In this document: positions 25,975 to 35,552 of the stretch, one piece after another
Layout of the letters: each line of letters starts with the position of its first letter
Numbering within the stretch: the first letter of the stretch is position 1
Assembly: GCF_016587355.1 (NCBI RefSeq)
Contig: NZ_BNJF01000001.1
Coordinates: 3,112,501 to 3,176,500, forward strand
Reading direction: 5' to 3'
Length of the DNA: 64,000 nt
Origin: Ktedonospora formicarum
GTDB lineage: Bacteria; Chloroflexota; Ktedonobacteria; Ktedonobacterales; Ktedonobacteraceae
The notes under the pieces: model-generated
Told to the model about the DNA's origin: nothing
The model's database searches: none
What the model saw: only the letters and a program-made list of their open reading frames with translations
Made by a program: the position numbers and the translations under genes

Positions 25975-26145
25975 TTATCCGAAACTTACCCAAATATGGA
26001 CAAGCCATATCTGGTGTTCGGTTCCTGCTTCAACGAACAACCTGCCTGGTTTCCCAGGTCTTACAGGATCTCCACAGGCGTACATTCCGACGTAACTCGC
26101 CGTACTAGCAATGAGTATAGCAGATGAGTCAAGGGCCTTAAATGT
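25975..26145 (-). pseudogene. tnpB: 3' remnant of a tnpB gene (IS200/IS605 family)
   Basis: The minus-strand frame ending at the TAA 25977-25975 gives ASYVGMYACGDPVRPG followed by KPGRLFVEAGTEHQIW. ACGD plus a Pro/Arg-rich tail is the typical end of TnpB proteins after their zinc ribbon, and the DNA GAAGCAGGAACC here is a common TnpB 3' sequence. Upstream the frame is cut by a stop after about 20 unrelated residues, so the nuclease core is gone. Confidence 0.45.
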
Positions 26146-26227
26146 CTACAAATGGCAAGAAATGTTCATAGTTCAAGAAGCTATGATCACCCCTTGAAGC
26201 AATAGATAGACTTTCTTTATTTATTAC

Positions 26228-26641
26228 TCATAATTCAAAGGCATGTGGCAGCAAGTCTCGAACAGACATCGTATGAATGATAGGCTCTCCATTCTCATCG
26301 TCTCCCCCATCGATATAGACGGTCGCGTCGGGAGCTAGATCGATCATCCATTGGCGACAAGCCCCACAGGGAGTACGGCTGCTGAGCGGAGCATTAGCAG
26401 GCGTGTCGGTACAGGAAACAGCTATCGCGGTGATAGTCTTTGCTCCCTCAGATATAGCCGTCGCCAGAGCGGAGCGCTCAGCGCAGAGGGTAAGGCCATA
26501 GCTGGCGCTTTCAATATTCACGCCAGTATATATCTTTCCATCCGCGATGAGTGCTGCCCCTACGTGGAAGTGAGAGTAAGGAGCGTGCGCGCGCTGAGAT
26601 GTGTGGCGAGCCAGAGAAATGAGTTCATGGGCGTTTGGCAT
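26228..26641 (-). CDS. cdd: Cytidine deaminase
   Basis: Zinc enzyme converting (deoxy)cytidine to (deoxy)uridine in pyrimidine salvage. 137 residues, typical of the tetrameric class. CAERSALATAI holds the first zinc Cys and the catalytic Glu; TPCGACRQW holds the other two Cys ligands. SHFHVGAAL and NIESASYGLTLCAER are further signatures. The next gene upstream on the same strand ends 22 bases away. Confidence 0.95.
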   Translation of the reverse strand: MPNAHELISLARHTSQRAHAPYSHFHVGAALIADGKIYTGVNIESASYGLTLCAERSALATAISEGAKTITAIAVSCTDTPANAPLSSRTPCGACRQWMIDLAPDATVYIDGGDDENGEPIIHTMSVRDLLPHAFEL

Positions 26642-26663
26642 AATAAGTAGTTTCCTTCTGAAG

Positions 26664-27515
26664 CTAGTTCCAATAGAGATTAAACAGAGCCATATAGATA
26701 AAGCTTAGTGTCAGCGCCAGGAAGATGAGCGAGCCAATAAGACCTGGAATGATCCGATACAGGCGTGGATATTTTCCGCATCGGTCATAGAGAGGTTGGC
26801 GTGGATCATAGCACACGAAGACATTGTAGAGATCGGGGAGGCTGTGCCGCTCGATAGGAGGCGCAGTAAGCTGGATATGGCGCGCGACCCCGCCCTGTTG
26901 ATCTTCTGAACGATAGAGGATTGTATAGACATTATATGTCATTCCCTGTTTGCGCTGTTCGATACGATTGACAACAATACCTCTAGTGAGGGTACCACGT
27001 ATGCGAAGCGCGACATAACGCCAGAATTGCCACTCAAAGAGATAGGCTAGAGCTGGAAGGAAGATCATAAAGGCCAGGAGAAAGAAGAGAAATGTTGAGA
27101 GCGCCTGCTCAGAGCTATAGCCCTGGAAGACCAGGAGCGCGCGTTCAGGCTGAGCAGGATCATACCAACAGTTGATTGGTTGCCCGAGCGGATAACTATC
27201 CAGCACATTTTGCGCGAGCTTTTGGGTGCTATAGACAAAAGTATCTGGCCCATCGAAACCGCTTGTGTTGATCTGGCGTCCATCAGGCAGAGTGAGTGTA
27301 TAGGTGAATATGGGCTTATAGATGGGGCGTTTACTGTTCTGGCTATCGCTTTGCAGATGCCTGGCTGTAATGACACACGTTCCCTGAATAAAGGAGTGGT
27401 AATACAGCGCGCGCCTCACAGGCGCGATCAAAGCGAGAATAATAGCGACGCATATAATAAGAATTATGCGTCGTAGGAAGAAAGCTCTCTTTTTCACTGA
27501 AATGTCTGCTCTCAA
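26664..27515 (-). CDS. DUF3592 membrane protein
   Basis: 283 residues. An N-terminal helix (about residues 14-31), an extracytoplasmic beta domain with the family motif YPLGQPINCWYDPAQPERALLVF, then a helix pair (about 130-160), a second domain with VYTILYRSED, VFVCYDP, and two C-terminal helices (about 255-280). The repeated YDP motifs suggest two DUF3592-like modules. Function is unknown in the family. It may be co-transcribed with cdd. Confidence 0.75.
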   Translation of the reverse strand: MRADISVKKRAFFLRRIILIICVAIILALIAPVRRALYYHSFIQGTCVITARHLQSDSQNSKRPIYKPIFTYTLTLPDGRQINTSGFDGPDTFVYSTQKLAQNVLDSYPLGQPINCWYDPAQPERALLVFQGYSSEQALSTFLFFLLAFMIFLPALAYLFEWQFWRYVALRIRGTLTRGIVVNRIEQRKQGMTYNVYTILYRSEDQQGGVARHIQLTAPPIERHSLPDLYNVFVCYDPRQPLYDRCGKYPRLYRIIPGLIGSLIFLALTLSFIYMALFNLYWN

Positions 27516-27770
27516 TAGCTGGTGGGCATATGTTGTGTCAGCAAGATTGTAGCATTTTTGTGGTGGACTGGCTATGACTGTTCTCGTTAAGCAAACCTCG
27601 CATGGAGAATTGATGCGTTCTGTCGATAGATTCTTATGGGTTGCATGGTAGGAGAATGCATATTATGATACAGTTGGATCTGGAAAGACCATGAAATAAT
27701 AACGCTGGCATACCATGCAGTTCCTCTGTGTGTTTCTGTGCCAGAAGTGATTCATTATACGGAGTAAAGT

Positions 27771-28898
27771 ATGGGAACTCTCCCGTTGGCAGATCTAATT
27801 AATTGGGGGTGGATACGTATTGGTCCGCCTTATATCTATTTAAATATCGATCCTGTGCTACTACATCTGGGACCACTGGCTATTCGCTGGTATGGCTTGA
27901 TGTATGTTGTTGGTATCTTAATCGCCTTATGGTCTATCAGGGGATACTGCAAGCGTAAAGGCATCACGGAGGACGTTGTCTACCGGGTGCTCTGGTGGTG
28001 TATCGCGGCGGGTGTCATCGGTGGGCGCCTCTACTTTGTTATTCAGCAACCGAACTTTGTCGATTACTATCTGCGCAACCCGATCCATATTATAGCTACC
28101 TGGGAAGGTGGGATGGCGTTCTTTGGAGCTATCTTCCTGGGAATCGCGACCATGATATGGCGCGCGCGTAAAGAGCATATTAATCCTCTGGTCTTGATAG
28201 ATGCGGGTGTGCTCTTTGCGACGGTGGGCCAGATCTTTGGGCGTATCGGCAATATTATTAATGGTGATATTATCGGCTATCAGAGTACGTTGCCCTGGTC
28301 AACGGTCTATGTTCATCCCGATAGCTGGGCCTGTGCAAGCTACAACCTGTGCGGAGTACCTGTGGAGCCAGCGGCCCTATACGAGATGTTGACCAACATC
28401 GTTCTGCTGGGTGTGATGCTCTATTGCGCTCGCAAGTTTCGTCGGCCTGGTATGCTCATGTTAGTCTACCTGTATGCCTACGTGATTACACAGTTCCTCA
28501 TCTTCTTCACGCGCGACAATATCATTGTTGACTTTCTGGGGACCCATGTTCTCAAACAGGCGCAATGGACCTCGGTAATCCTGTTTATTGTCTTATTACC
28601 AATGACCTACTGGATTATTCGTATCTCCAAGCCTGTTCCGGATGGTGAACTGGCGAGCACCTATGGCATTCCCCAGCCAGAGCCAAAACAAACGGCTACA
28701 GATAGTGAGAGTATAGAGAACACGAACGAGATTGACGAGGAGCCTGAGGTAGCGGTGGATAACGACGAAGTGTCGGTTTTGTCAGAACAGGAGTCTGTAG
28801 AAGAGCAGGAGGCTTCCATAAAACCTGCCATGGAAGAGGGTGAGGGTGCAGAGGCGCACGAACCTGAACAGCCCTCAAGTAGCACAGCACAGGCATAG
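27771..28898 (+). CDS. lgt: Prolipoprotein diacylglyceryl transferase
   Basis: Transfers diacylglycerol to the lipobox Cys of prolipoproteins at the membrane. Seven helices. LAIRWYGLMYVVGI, the signature GRIGNIINGDIIG and QPNFVDYYL are present; the conserved Arg and Glu positions RIGNxxNG and EPAALYE are kept. After the last helix (about residue 288) there is an acidic, Glu-rich tail of about 85 residues that is not part of normal Lgt. The start ATG at 27771 is the first in frame. Followed by a strong hairpin at 28933. Confidence 0.93.
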   Translation: MGTLPLADLINWGWIRIGPPYIYLNIDPVLLHLGPLAIRWYGLMYVVGILIALWSIRGYCKRKGITEDVVYRVLWWCIAAGVIGGRLYFVIQQPNFVDYYLRNPIHIIATWEGGMAFFGAIFLGIATMIWRARKEHINPLVLIDAGVLFATVGQIFGRIGNIINGDIIGYQSTLPWSTVYVHPDSWACASYNLCGVPVEPAALYEMLTNIVLLGVMLYCARKFRRPGMLMLVYLYAYVITQFLIFFTRDNIIVDFLGTHVLKQAQWTSVILFIVLLPMTYWIIRISKPVPDGELASTYGIPQPEPKQTATDSESIENTNEIDEEPEVAVDNDEVSVLSEQESVEEQEASIKPAMEEGEGAEAHEPEQPSSSTAQA

Positions 28899-28932
28899 AT
28901 TTGTACTCCGCGAACATGCAATCATTAGGAAT

Positions 28933-28980
28933 ATAAAATGGAGGGCGGGTCACTGATAGCAGACCCGCCCTCCATTTTAT
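28933..28980. terminator. Bidirectional terminator
   Basis: Perfect 19-base stem (28933-28951 with 28962-28980), 10-base loop, with A/T flanks on both sides. It serves lgt (plus) and the gene ending at 29026 (minus). Confidence 0.85.
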
Positions 28981-29025
28981 ATCTTCAATACGCAAGCGCT
29001 AAGGAAACGCTGACCTGGAGAATCG

Positions 29026-30321
29026 CTACTTCTTTGTTTTAGGAGTCGGTGTCGTTTGGGACGTTGCGGAGACTGTCGGTGTTGTCTGAGGATTAGCCAA
29101 TTTAGCTTTCTCTTCCTCAACTTTGCGTTGCAGTGCGCGCAGGTAAGATTGAGCGCCATCCAGATCTGTCTGGGTAATTGCTGTGAGCTGTTTAGGCATT
29201 TTTTGTACCTGGTCAACCCAACTCTCAAGCACCTTCTGAATTGCCTGGAGCGTTGCGTTATCCTGATAAACGCCCGCGAGTAGACCGCGAGCAGTCTTGA
29301 GAGCGGAAAGCATTGCCTTGAGGAAATCCACCGCAACGGACGATCCAAACTGTACGATAGGCGCGACGAAAACGTCATATGCCACACGTGTCAGCTTGGC
29401 AGCAGTAATTGCACCATCCAGGGTAAAGCCTTCCAGGTTCTCTAGAGCAGTAAGCATTTCCTTACGTGCGTTTTCCGCACCCTGGGTCAAACCCTTGTTA
29501 AACGCATCCTGGACCTGCCGTTCGATATTAGTGCCAGCATCGCCAATCGCCTGGGGTAGTTTCGGCCCGAGTTCGTAAGCAGTAATGCCAGCACCTGCGA
29601 CAGTGGCGGCTCCAAGTCCGATCAGGATGCCACGGCGCGTCATCTTTCGGTTACGCTTCTTCTGGCGGCGTGCCTGACGCTCATCGATCTCCTCATACTC
29701 ATCATCCTCATACTCTTCCTCAAATTCCTCATACTCCTCTTCGGCAGGGGTGGGGTGTAGGAGACGGCTACCGGATTCGCGTCGCTCATCTATGAGTGCG
29801 CTGCGGCGGGGTGGTATTTGTGATGGACGTGAAACGCTGGAGCTTGCGTAGTCTACACGCGCGTCTAATGGATCATCTCCATACTCATCATCCATAACTT
29901 CATCAAGTTCGGCTTGCTCCCATTCATCACCTTCATCGGGATAGAGTTCGCGCGTTGTTGGTAAATGTGGGGCCTCATAGGCGCTGTCATGATTTCCACG
30001 CAAATGACGCGAGGTGGTATGACCAACCATCGCGCCGGAGGTGCGGCGGATGCGCTGCTCAACCTCATCGGTTTCTAGCTCTTGAAGGTCTGTATTCTCT
30101 TCGTCTGTGCCCTGGGATTTACTGGAAATGATCTGCTGGCGCAGGAGTTGACGTGTCCTGCGTGGATCGGGCCGCTGTGAGTGAAGAGTGCCGGAGCGGC
30201 TACCGGACTGCGAAGACATGCGATCACTTTGACTCGCGCCATGCTGGCTGCTTAGCGGATCGTAATTGGAGTCATATTGGCGTCCGGGACTCCGACGGTA
30301 AGTTTTGCGTTCCTTCGACAT
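29026..30321 (-). CDS. Acidic membrane-anchored protein of unknown function
   Basis: 431 residues. The first 225 are charged and low in complexity, with an Asp/Glu-Tyr-rich run (EEYEEFEEEYEDDEYEE at about 195-211). A basic patch with a twin arginine (KKRNRKMTRRGILIG) then precedes one hydrophobic helix (about 230-250), which resembles a Tat-type or simple anchor far from the N-terminus. The C-terminal half is amphipathic helix, ending in Thr/Pro-rich sequence. I do not recognise the family. An envelope-spanning or cell-division role is conceivable but unsupported. Confidence 0.65.
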   Translation of the reverse strand: MSKERKTYRRSPGRQYDSNYDPLSSQHGASQSDRMSSQSGSRSGTLHSQRPDPRRTRQLLRQQIISSKSQGTDEENTDLQELETDEVEQRIRRTSGAMVGHTTSRHLRGNHDSAYEAPHLPTTRELYPDEGDEWEQAELDEVMDDEYGDDPLDARVDYASSSVSRPSQIPPRRSALIDERRESGSRLLHPTPAEEEYEEFEEEYEDDEYEEIDERQARRQKKRNRKMTRRGILIGLGAATVAGAGITAYELGPKLPQAIGDAGTNIERQVQDAFNKGLTQGAENARKEMLTALENLEGFTLDGAITAAKLTRVAYDVFVAPIVQFGSSVAVDFLKAMLSALKTARGLLAGVYQDNATLQAIQKVLESWVDQVQKMPKQLTAITQTDLDGAQSYLRALQRKVEEEKAKLANPQTTPTVSATSQTTPTPKTKK

Positions 30322-30815
30322 GTTTGCTTTCTCTTCCTCCAGGTGCTATCGACTGTTCGTTTCCTATGTGGACACTGAGTGCTGGCCTGACATAGGACAG
30401 AGACCTTGGTGAGCATTAAATCGGGCTGCCTGTGTATGTGTCGATGTATTGGGTTGCCTGAGTTATCCTTATACTCCCATTTTACATATCTTTTTCCGTT
30501 TCGTCTAGCTGAAAACGGAAAAGACTTTGTGGCCTTTCTCTTATGTATCTCTCATAGCCAGCAAATAGCCTGTAGATGTAGTGATATAGGAATATCCAGC
30601 TATATTAGTTTACGATTCGGAGAAGTAAACAGTCTCTAATTACAAAGGCGCTCTGAGAAGAGTGCTGGCTATCGGCGCGAGAGTGGATGAGGCTCTTATG
30701 CTATAATGGGGTGCGAGAGAATGCGCATCTGTGTTTAAGCCAGGATGGAACAACGCTGAAGGTCGTAGCCTTCGTATGGCTATAGCTTATCATTTGGGTC
30801 ATCCAGGACCTACAA
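30322..30815. other. Divergent spacer with hairpin and promoter
   Basis: 494 bases. It contains a 10-base stem TTTTCCGTTT/AAACGGAAAA (30492-30522), an extended -10 promoter (30699-30707), and otherwise AT-rich sequence without a gene. Confidence 0.5.
30699..30707 (+). promoter_or_regulatory. Extended -10 promoter
   Basis: TGCTATAAT with no matching -35 box, about 110 bases before the MBL hydrolase gene. The same TGnTATAATG form occurs before mutL and before the HAS-barrel gene. Confidence 0.5.
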
Positions 30816-31499
30816 ATGAAGAAAGAACGACATATTATGTCTGATACCAGCGCCAATCAGGCGCAGCCCATTGTGGCTTGCGTTACCGTGGGGATGCTGG
30901 AGGAGAATTGTTATCTCTACGCTTGTCCTCAAACTCGCGAGGCGGTGATTATCGATCCGGGCGATGAGGCTCAGCGTATCCTCGATACCATTCAAGAACT
31001 ACAACTCATTCCAAAATATATTCTCAATACTCACGGCCACTTTGACCATACCGGCGCGATTGATGAGGTTAGCGCGGCCTACCCAGTACCTCTGGCGATT
31101 CATGCCGCTGATGTATACATGTATACAGACGCGCGCACCTCGGCTCGCTATAATTTGAAGACACCTCTTGTCGAGCGGAAGCCTGATATTTTGCTCAAGG
31201 AAGGCGACCATCTGACCTTTGGTACTCTCACGCTAGAGGTTGTGGAAACGCCGGGTCATTCACCAGGTGGCATCTGCCTGATTAGCCAGCCCTATTGCGT
31301 CTTTAGCGGCGATACCTTGTTTTATCGCAGCATTGGGCGTACAGATCTGGAAGGTGGCAGTTATGAGCAACTGGTACAGTCGATTCGAAGCAAGCTGTAT
31401 ACATTGGCTGATGACCTCTTTGTCTTTCCTGGTCATGGTGAGCCTACTACGATTGAGGAAGAGAAACACGAAAATCCATTTGTCACTTTAGAGGAGTAA
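30816..31499 (+). CDS. MBL-fold metallo-hydrolase, glyoxalase II-like
   Basis: A zinc or iron hydrolase of the YcbL/glyoxalase-II type, 227 residues. [12 protein letters not shown] is the HxHxDH metal motif; [29 protein letters not shown] and [10 protein letters not shown] complete the two-metal site. The first ATG (30816) has AGGA 8 bases upstream; another ATG at 30837 is possible. The substrate, perhaps a thioester of a small thiol, is not known. The stop is 4 bases before ugd, so the two are co-transcribed. Confidence 0.9.
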   Translation: MKKERHIMSDTSANQAQPIVACVTVGMLEENCYLYACPQTREAVIIDPGDEAQRILDTIQELQLIPKYILNTHGHFDHTGAIDEVSAAYPVPLAIHAADVYMYTDARTSARYNLKTPLVERKPDILLKEGDHLTFGTLTLEVVETPGHSPGGICLISQPYCVFSGDTLFYRSIGRTDLEGGSYEQLVQSIRSKLYTLADDLFVFPGHGEPTTIEEEKHENPFVTLEE

Positions 31500-31503
31500 T
31501 ATC

Positions 31504-32913
31504 GTGTCAAATATCTGTGTTCTAGGAACAGGATATGTCGGGCTCGTTACCGGCACCTGCTTTGCTGATATGGGTAACAATGTTGTCTGTGTAGATGTAA
31601 TTGAAGAGAAGATCGCCAAGCTCAAGCAAGGTATTCTCCCTATTTATGAGCCGGGCCTGGAAGAGATGGTTGAGCGCAATGTGCATGCGGGTCGCCTGCG
31701 CTTCACCACCAGCTATAAAGAAGGCCTGGATAACGTCGAATTTATCTTTATTGCTGTTCCCACCCCCACTGGTGCTAACCAGGGGGCAGCAGACATGCGC
31801 TATGTGGAGACGGCGGCGCGTATGGTTGCCGAAGAGCTAGACCACTACGCCATCGTGATTAATAAGAGCACCGTACCAGTTGGCAGCGGTGACGTGGTAT
31901 CGCGAGTCATTCGCAACAACCTCAAGCGCCCAGAGGTGAATTTCGCGGTTGTTTCCAACCCCGAGTTCCTGCGCGAGGGCGCGGCCCTTCAGGACTTCCA
32001 GCATCCTGATCGTGTGGTTCTTGGTTCTTCAGATATTGAGGCGGCTCAGAGTGTGGCTCGTCTTTATCTCTCTCTGCGTGCGCCAATCATCGTCACTGAT
32101 ATCTACACTGCCGAGATGATTAAATACGCCTCCAATGCCTTCCTGGCGACCAAGATCTCCTTTATCAATGAGATCGCTCAGATCTGTGAGCGCCTGGGCG
32201 CGGATGTCAAAGAGGTCGCTGAAGGTATGGGCCACGATAAGCGTATCGGTCGTGCCTTCCTGGATGCTGGTCTGGGCTATGGTGGCAGTTGTTTCCCCAA
32301 GGATGTACGCGCGCTGGCTCATATGGCGGATGAGGCTGGTCTGCATCCTCAGATGTTGCACGCTGTAATGGATATCAACCATGATCAACGCCACCTGGTT
32401 ATCAATAAGCTAACGAATATTCTAGGTGCGTTGCGCGGTTGTGTGATTGGTGTACTTGGCTTGGCCTTCAAGCCGAATACGGACGACATGCGTGAGGCGG
32501 CTTCTGTTGATATCATTCGCTGGGTGACGTCGCAGGGCGCAACCGTGCGTGTGTATGATCCAGTCGCTGTTGAGACTGGGCGTGCTGCTCTGGAGCGCGA
32601 AGGCGTCAATTTGGACATGGTTGATTTCTGTGGGAGTGCCTACGATGTCGCAACTGGGGCTGATGCCCTGGTGGTGGTGACTGAATGGAACGAATTTAAG
32701 TCTCTCAATATGTTGCAGGTGCGCGCAGCGATGCGTCGCCCGGTACTTATTGATGGGCGCAACATCTATGAGGCGAACGAGATGAACCGCTACGGCTTCA
32801 TCTATCGTGGCATTGGGCGCGGGACGGGTCCTGCTCCGACGATCCTCCCTCCTGGGGATACTACAAGCGTCCTGAGTGATACCCCCCTCTTGACGCTCGA
32901 AGAAACCAAATAG
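31504..32913 (+). CDS. ugd: UDP-glucose 6-dehydrogenase
   Basis: Oxidises UDP-glucose to UDP-glucuronate with two NAD. GTG start after GAGGAG. 469 residues. [12 protein letters not shown] is the NAD site, STVPVGSGD and [12 protein letters not shown] are conserved, the catalytic Cys is in [12 protein letters not shown], and [16 protein letters not shown] marks the second Rossmann domain. UDP-glucuronate feeds envelope polysaccharides; GalU at 1.8 kb makes the substrate. A hairpin at 32985 ends the unit. Confidence 0.96.
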   Translation: MSNICVLGTGYVGLVTGTCFADMGNNVVCVDVIEEKIAKLKQGILPIYEPGLEEMVERNVHAGRLRFTTSYKEGLDNVEFIFIAVPTPTGANQGAADMRYVETAARMVAEELDHYAIVINKSTVPVGSGDVVSRVIRNNLKRPEVNFAVVSNPEFLREGAALQDFQHPDRVVLGSSDIEAAQSVARLYLSLRAPIIVTDIYTAEMIKYASNAFLATKISFINEIAQICERLGADVKEVAEGMGHDKRIGRAFLDAGLGYGGSCFPKDVRALAHMADEAGLHPQMLHAVMDINHDQRHLVINKLTNILGALRGCVIGVLGLAFKPNTDDMREAASVDIIRWVTSQGATVRVYDPVAVETGRAALEREGVNLDMVDFCGSAYDVATGADALVVVTEWNEFKSLNMLQVRAAMRRPVLIDGRNIYEANEMNRYGFIYRGIGRGTGPAPTILPPGDTTSVLSDTPLLTLEETK

Positions 32914-32984
32914 CCAGGAAGTTCATGGGGCGCGGTAAGCCCCTGTGCCTGTTGGAGACTTCTCAGCGTTAAAGCGCTTCGTGG

Positions 32985-33019
32985 GATCAAGGGAATTACC
33001 AAAGGCAATTCCCTTGATC
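32985..33019 (+). terminator. Terminator of the MBL-ugd unit
   Basis: Perfect 13-base stem GATCAAGGGAATT with a 9-base loop; only a weak T content downstream. Confidence 0.65.
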
Positions 33020-33162
33020 TAACAACTTATTGTAGGGGTATTGCTAAGATACCTAAAGCGGAGGGCAAATCGGTTGAACGGTGAGCCCTGCGCAGGCTAA
33101 AGCTCTGCGTCTAACATATGTGGGGTCCAAGCTTTCTGAGCACAGCTGTAAAGGAAAAAACG

Positions 33163-33699
33163 ATGGACGACCAGCAACCTCTGCTCTTTACACCACTGGT
33201 GCGGCAACCGGGAATCGAGATTCCCGATTGGCTCTTTGGCCCGGCTGGTAAAGCAGGCTTGCCTGCTCCCCTGCAAGCCCCGCAAGGGGTGAATATCGCG
33301 GTTGGCATCGACATTATCGAGGTTGACCGGGTACGCAAAGTCTTTGAGAAGCATGGCGAACGTTTCCTTAAGCGTGTCTTTACCGAGCAAGAGGTCATAC
33401 AGTGCCGCAATAAGCCTGCGCGCCTTGCGGGCCGCTTCGCGGCAAAAGAGGCTATCAGCAAGGCCCTGGGAACGGGCATCCATGGTGTCAAATGGCGTGA
33501 GATGGAAGTGGTACAACTTCGTAGTGGGCGACCCTCTGTGCGCCTACATGGTATGGCAATGCTTCGGGCACAGCAACTTGGCCTAAGTGCCTTCGATGTG
33601 AGTATCGCGGACCTGGCTCACCTCTCCATTGCTATCGCGGTTGGCCTCCAGACGAGCATTGAGCCCCATGAACAAAAGGATGAAGACGCAAGAGGCTAA
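33163..33699 (+). CDS. acpS: Holo-[acyl-carrier-protein] synthase
   Basis: Attaches 4'-phosphopantetheine from CoA to acyl carrier proteins. Start ATG 33163 (MDDQQPLLF) after AAAGGA; 178 residues. The core starts VGIDIIEVDRV (metal-binding Asp) and includes LAGRFAAKEAISKALGTG (catalytic Glu/Lys). About 45 extra N-terminal residues, rich in Pro, precede the normal AcpS start and are unusual. Next gene begins 32 bases on, so this starts the acpS-phosphotransferase-dtd operon. Confidence 0.92.
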   Translation: MDDQQPLLFTPLVRQPGIEIPDWLFGPAGKAGLPAPLQAPQGVNIAVGIDIIEVDRVRKVFEKHGERFLKRVFTEQEVIQCRNKPARLAGRFAAKEAISKALGTGIHGVKWREMEVVQLRSGRPSVRLHGMAMLRAQQLGLSAFDVSIADLAHLSIAIAVGLQTSIEPHEQKDEDARG

Positions 33700-33731
33700 G
33701 CACTTTCCTCCAAGGAGGGGCAATCTGTATC

Positions 33732-34673
33732 ATGCGAATAAGGGATCTTGAGCTTCAGGGATTATTTCGTGCGCTTAATGTGCAAGAGCCAGTTTTACTG
33801 GGAGAGGGCTCGGAGAGCCAGACCTATTACTATACAGACGGGAAAGTGATCAGGGTCTGCAAATCCGTTAATGATGGCACAATGCAATACCTGGAGGCTC
33901 TACGGGCAACCTATCTCTTGCTGTCGAGTGAACATTTACCCTTTGCACTCCCCCAAATCGAAAGTATAGAGCAGTATGAGGGCCTCGTCTATCTCATTGA
34001 GAAGAGGCTAGCTGGTCGCCCCATTGCCGATATATATGGGCAGTTTGATGCCTCACAGCGGCTGACGTTACTACGGAACTACCTGGATGCGTTGTCGGCT
34101 TTTGCACGGGTGAAATTGCCAACTTTAAGGTATGGTCCAGTGCTGCCTGGGGACGATGCCATGTATGATGACTGGCAGGACTTTATTCGGGAGATTGCTC
34201 CGCGCAAACTGGCACACTCGCGTGCTGATTTGCAAGTGGATGGTATTGACGTAAGTGATGTACTGGCGCGTTTCAATCAGGACCTCAATACCTTGCCACG
34301 TCAGCCAGAGAGATGTTTTGTGCATGGAGATTACTTCTTCGGTAATGTGCTGGCTAATGAGAGACAGGAAATCTCTGCTGTTTTGGATGTCAGCCCCTGG
34401 AGCGCTGTTGGCGATCATATGATGGATATTGCCGGGGCAATCATGTTCCTCGACCTCTATAACTTTGTTACGCTTCGAGAACGGCAACACTTTACTCGCC
34501 TGGCTGTACAGAGGTATGGTGAGAGCGTGCTGACCAGCGTACATGTGTACCGCGTCTATTATAGCCTGCTTCTCTCTGATTGTAAGTTGCTTGATCCTAT
34601 TGCCTATAGATGGAGTCTTGCGAACTTGAGGCGCTATATGAGTGGAGAGAGCGAGGAATTTGAGGTCATATGA
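33732..34673 (+). CDS. Phosphotransferase, APH-like family
   Basis: 313 residues with a protein-kinase-like fold. [21 protein letters not shown] at the N-terminus resembles the nucleotide loop and Lys strand, [12 protein letters not shown] the hinge, and [15 protein letters not shown] is the Brenner motif with catalytic Asp and metal Asn; [20 protein letters not shown] supplies the DxD-like metal Asp. Substrate could be an aminoglycoside, homoserine, choline or other small alcohol; sequence alone does not say. It overlaps dtd by 4 bases. Confidence 0.75.
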   Translation: MRIRDLELQGLFRALNVQEPVLLGEGSESQTYYYTDGKVIRVCKSVNDGTMQYLEALRATYLLLSSEHLPFALPQIESIEQYEGLVYLIEKRLAGRPIADIYGQFDASQRLTLLRNYLDALSAFARVKLPTLRYGPVLPGDDAMYDDWQDFIREIAPRKLAHSRADLQVDGIDVSDVLARFNQDLNTLPRQPERCFVHGDYFFGNVLANERQEISAVLDVSPWSAVGDHMMDIAGAIMFLDLYNFVTLRERQHFTRLAVQRYGESVLTSVHVYRVYYSLLLSDCKLLDPIAYRWSLANLRRYMSGESEEFEVI

Positions 34674-35116
34674 GAGCACTACTACAGCGTGTAAGTCAAG
34701 CGAGCGTCACTGTTGATAATATGGTTGTGGGGGAGATCGGTAAGGGGTTGCTGATCCTGCTAGGTGTGGGGCAGGGGGATGGCGAGGCCGAAGTGAAGAC
34801 ATTAGTAGAAAAGATCGTCAACCTGCGCATCTTTGGGGATGACGAGGGGAAGATGAATCGCTCGCTGCTGGATACCGAGGGCGCTGCTCTGGTGGTATCG
34901 CAGTTTACCCTCTATGCCGACGCACGCAAGGGACGTCGTCCTAGCTATGTAAACGCTGCCTTGCCTGCTATTGCTGCCCCACTGGTTGAAAGCTTTAAAG
35001 AAGCCATGGCAGCGTGTGGAATACGTGTTGCTGGTGGTGTCTTTGGCGCACATATGCTTGTCAATCTCCTCAATGATGGGCCGGTTACAATCTGGCTGGA
35101 CAGCGCTGAGCTCTAG
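34670..35116 (+). CDS. dtd: D-aminoacyl-tRNA deacylase
   Basis: Removes D-amino acids (and glycine from tRNA-Ala) mis-attached to tRNA. 148 residues, the usual length. [17 protein letters not shown] and the [10 protein letters not shown] form of the cross-subunit GPxT motif are present. The ATG overlaps the upstream stop (ATGA), which indicates translational coupling. [15 protein letters not shown] is the standard N-terminus. Confidence 0.95.
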   Translation: MRALLQRVSQASVTVDNMVVGEIGKGLLILLGVGQGDGEAEVKTLVEKIVNLRIFGDDEGKMNRSLLDTEGAALVVSQFTLYADARKGRRPSYVNAALPAIAAPLVESFKEAMAACGIRVAGGVFGAHMLVNLLNDGPVTIWLDSAEL

Positions 35117-35231
35117 TCACACGCAATGTCAGGCTAATTACTAGCTCCCCAATATTGATAAGCCTCCAATGAGTGAGACACATATGCGTATCGCGCAACA
35201 TTAACCGCTTAACGCACTAGGCAGTATAGAG

Positions 35232-35306
35232 GCATAGCAGTGAGCACACATTCCGAATGGTGTTCAATTTTTGAACACCATTCGGAATGTGTGCTCACTG
35301 CTATGC
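35232..35306 (+). terminator. Very long perfect hairpin after dtd
   Basis: 36-base arms (35232-35267 and 35271-35306) pair without mismatch around TTT. Read as a terminator of the acpS operon, though much longer than needed and without a T-run, so it may have another role. Confidence 0.6.
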
Positions 35307-35388
35307 AGCATTAAAAAGGGTAGTTTTAGACGAGAGCAATAAGGCCTTTTCTTGCCGATGTATAGCCATTCGGCTAACTCATCCTGAT

Positions 35389-35418
35389 TTGACACCATGC
35401 GGGGCGTTTGCATATACT
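35389..35418 (+). promoter_or_regulatory. Strong sigma70-type promoter of tatD
   Basis: TTGACA (35389-35394), 18 bases, TATACT (35413-35418), 135 bases before the GTG start. Confidence 0.65.
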
Positions 35419-35552
35419 ACAAATGCTGAAGTTTTGGCCGATCATAATAGCAGTTGGACAAAGAAACAAGCGCAAATATCTGGGACAACGCGTGAGAGGT
35501 GGTGTTATGGAATATGATGAACGCTGGAGCGCGTTGTTGAAAGGACCATCGA

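Larger units (their letters stand above)
24999..26227. other. Gene-free region with mobile-element relics
   Basis: 1.2 kb without an intact gene. From left to right: a nested palindrome (25098-25223); a hairpin CCCTCG/CGGGGG at 25363-25381 that resembles right-end hairpins of IS200/IS605 elements (weak); a structured RNA candidate on the plus strand (25640-25900); and a tnpB 3' remnant on the minus strand (25975-26145). Open frames here are short and family-less. Confidence 0.55.
35117..35552. other. Spacer with long hairpin and promoter
   Basis: 436 bases with the 75-base perfect hairpin (35232-35306) and the promoter of the tatD unit (35389-35418). No gene was seen. Confidence 0.6.

Noticed and set aside
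35287..35517. A 76-residue open frame after dtd
   Set aside because: It begins inside the long hairpin, overlaps the tatD promoter, and shows no family resemblance.
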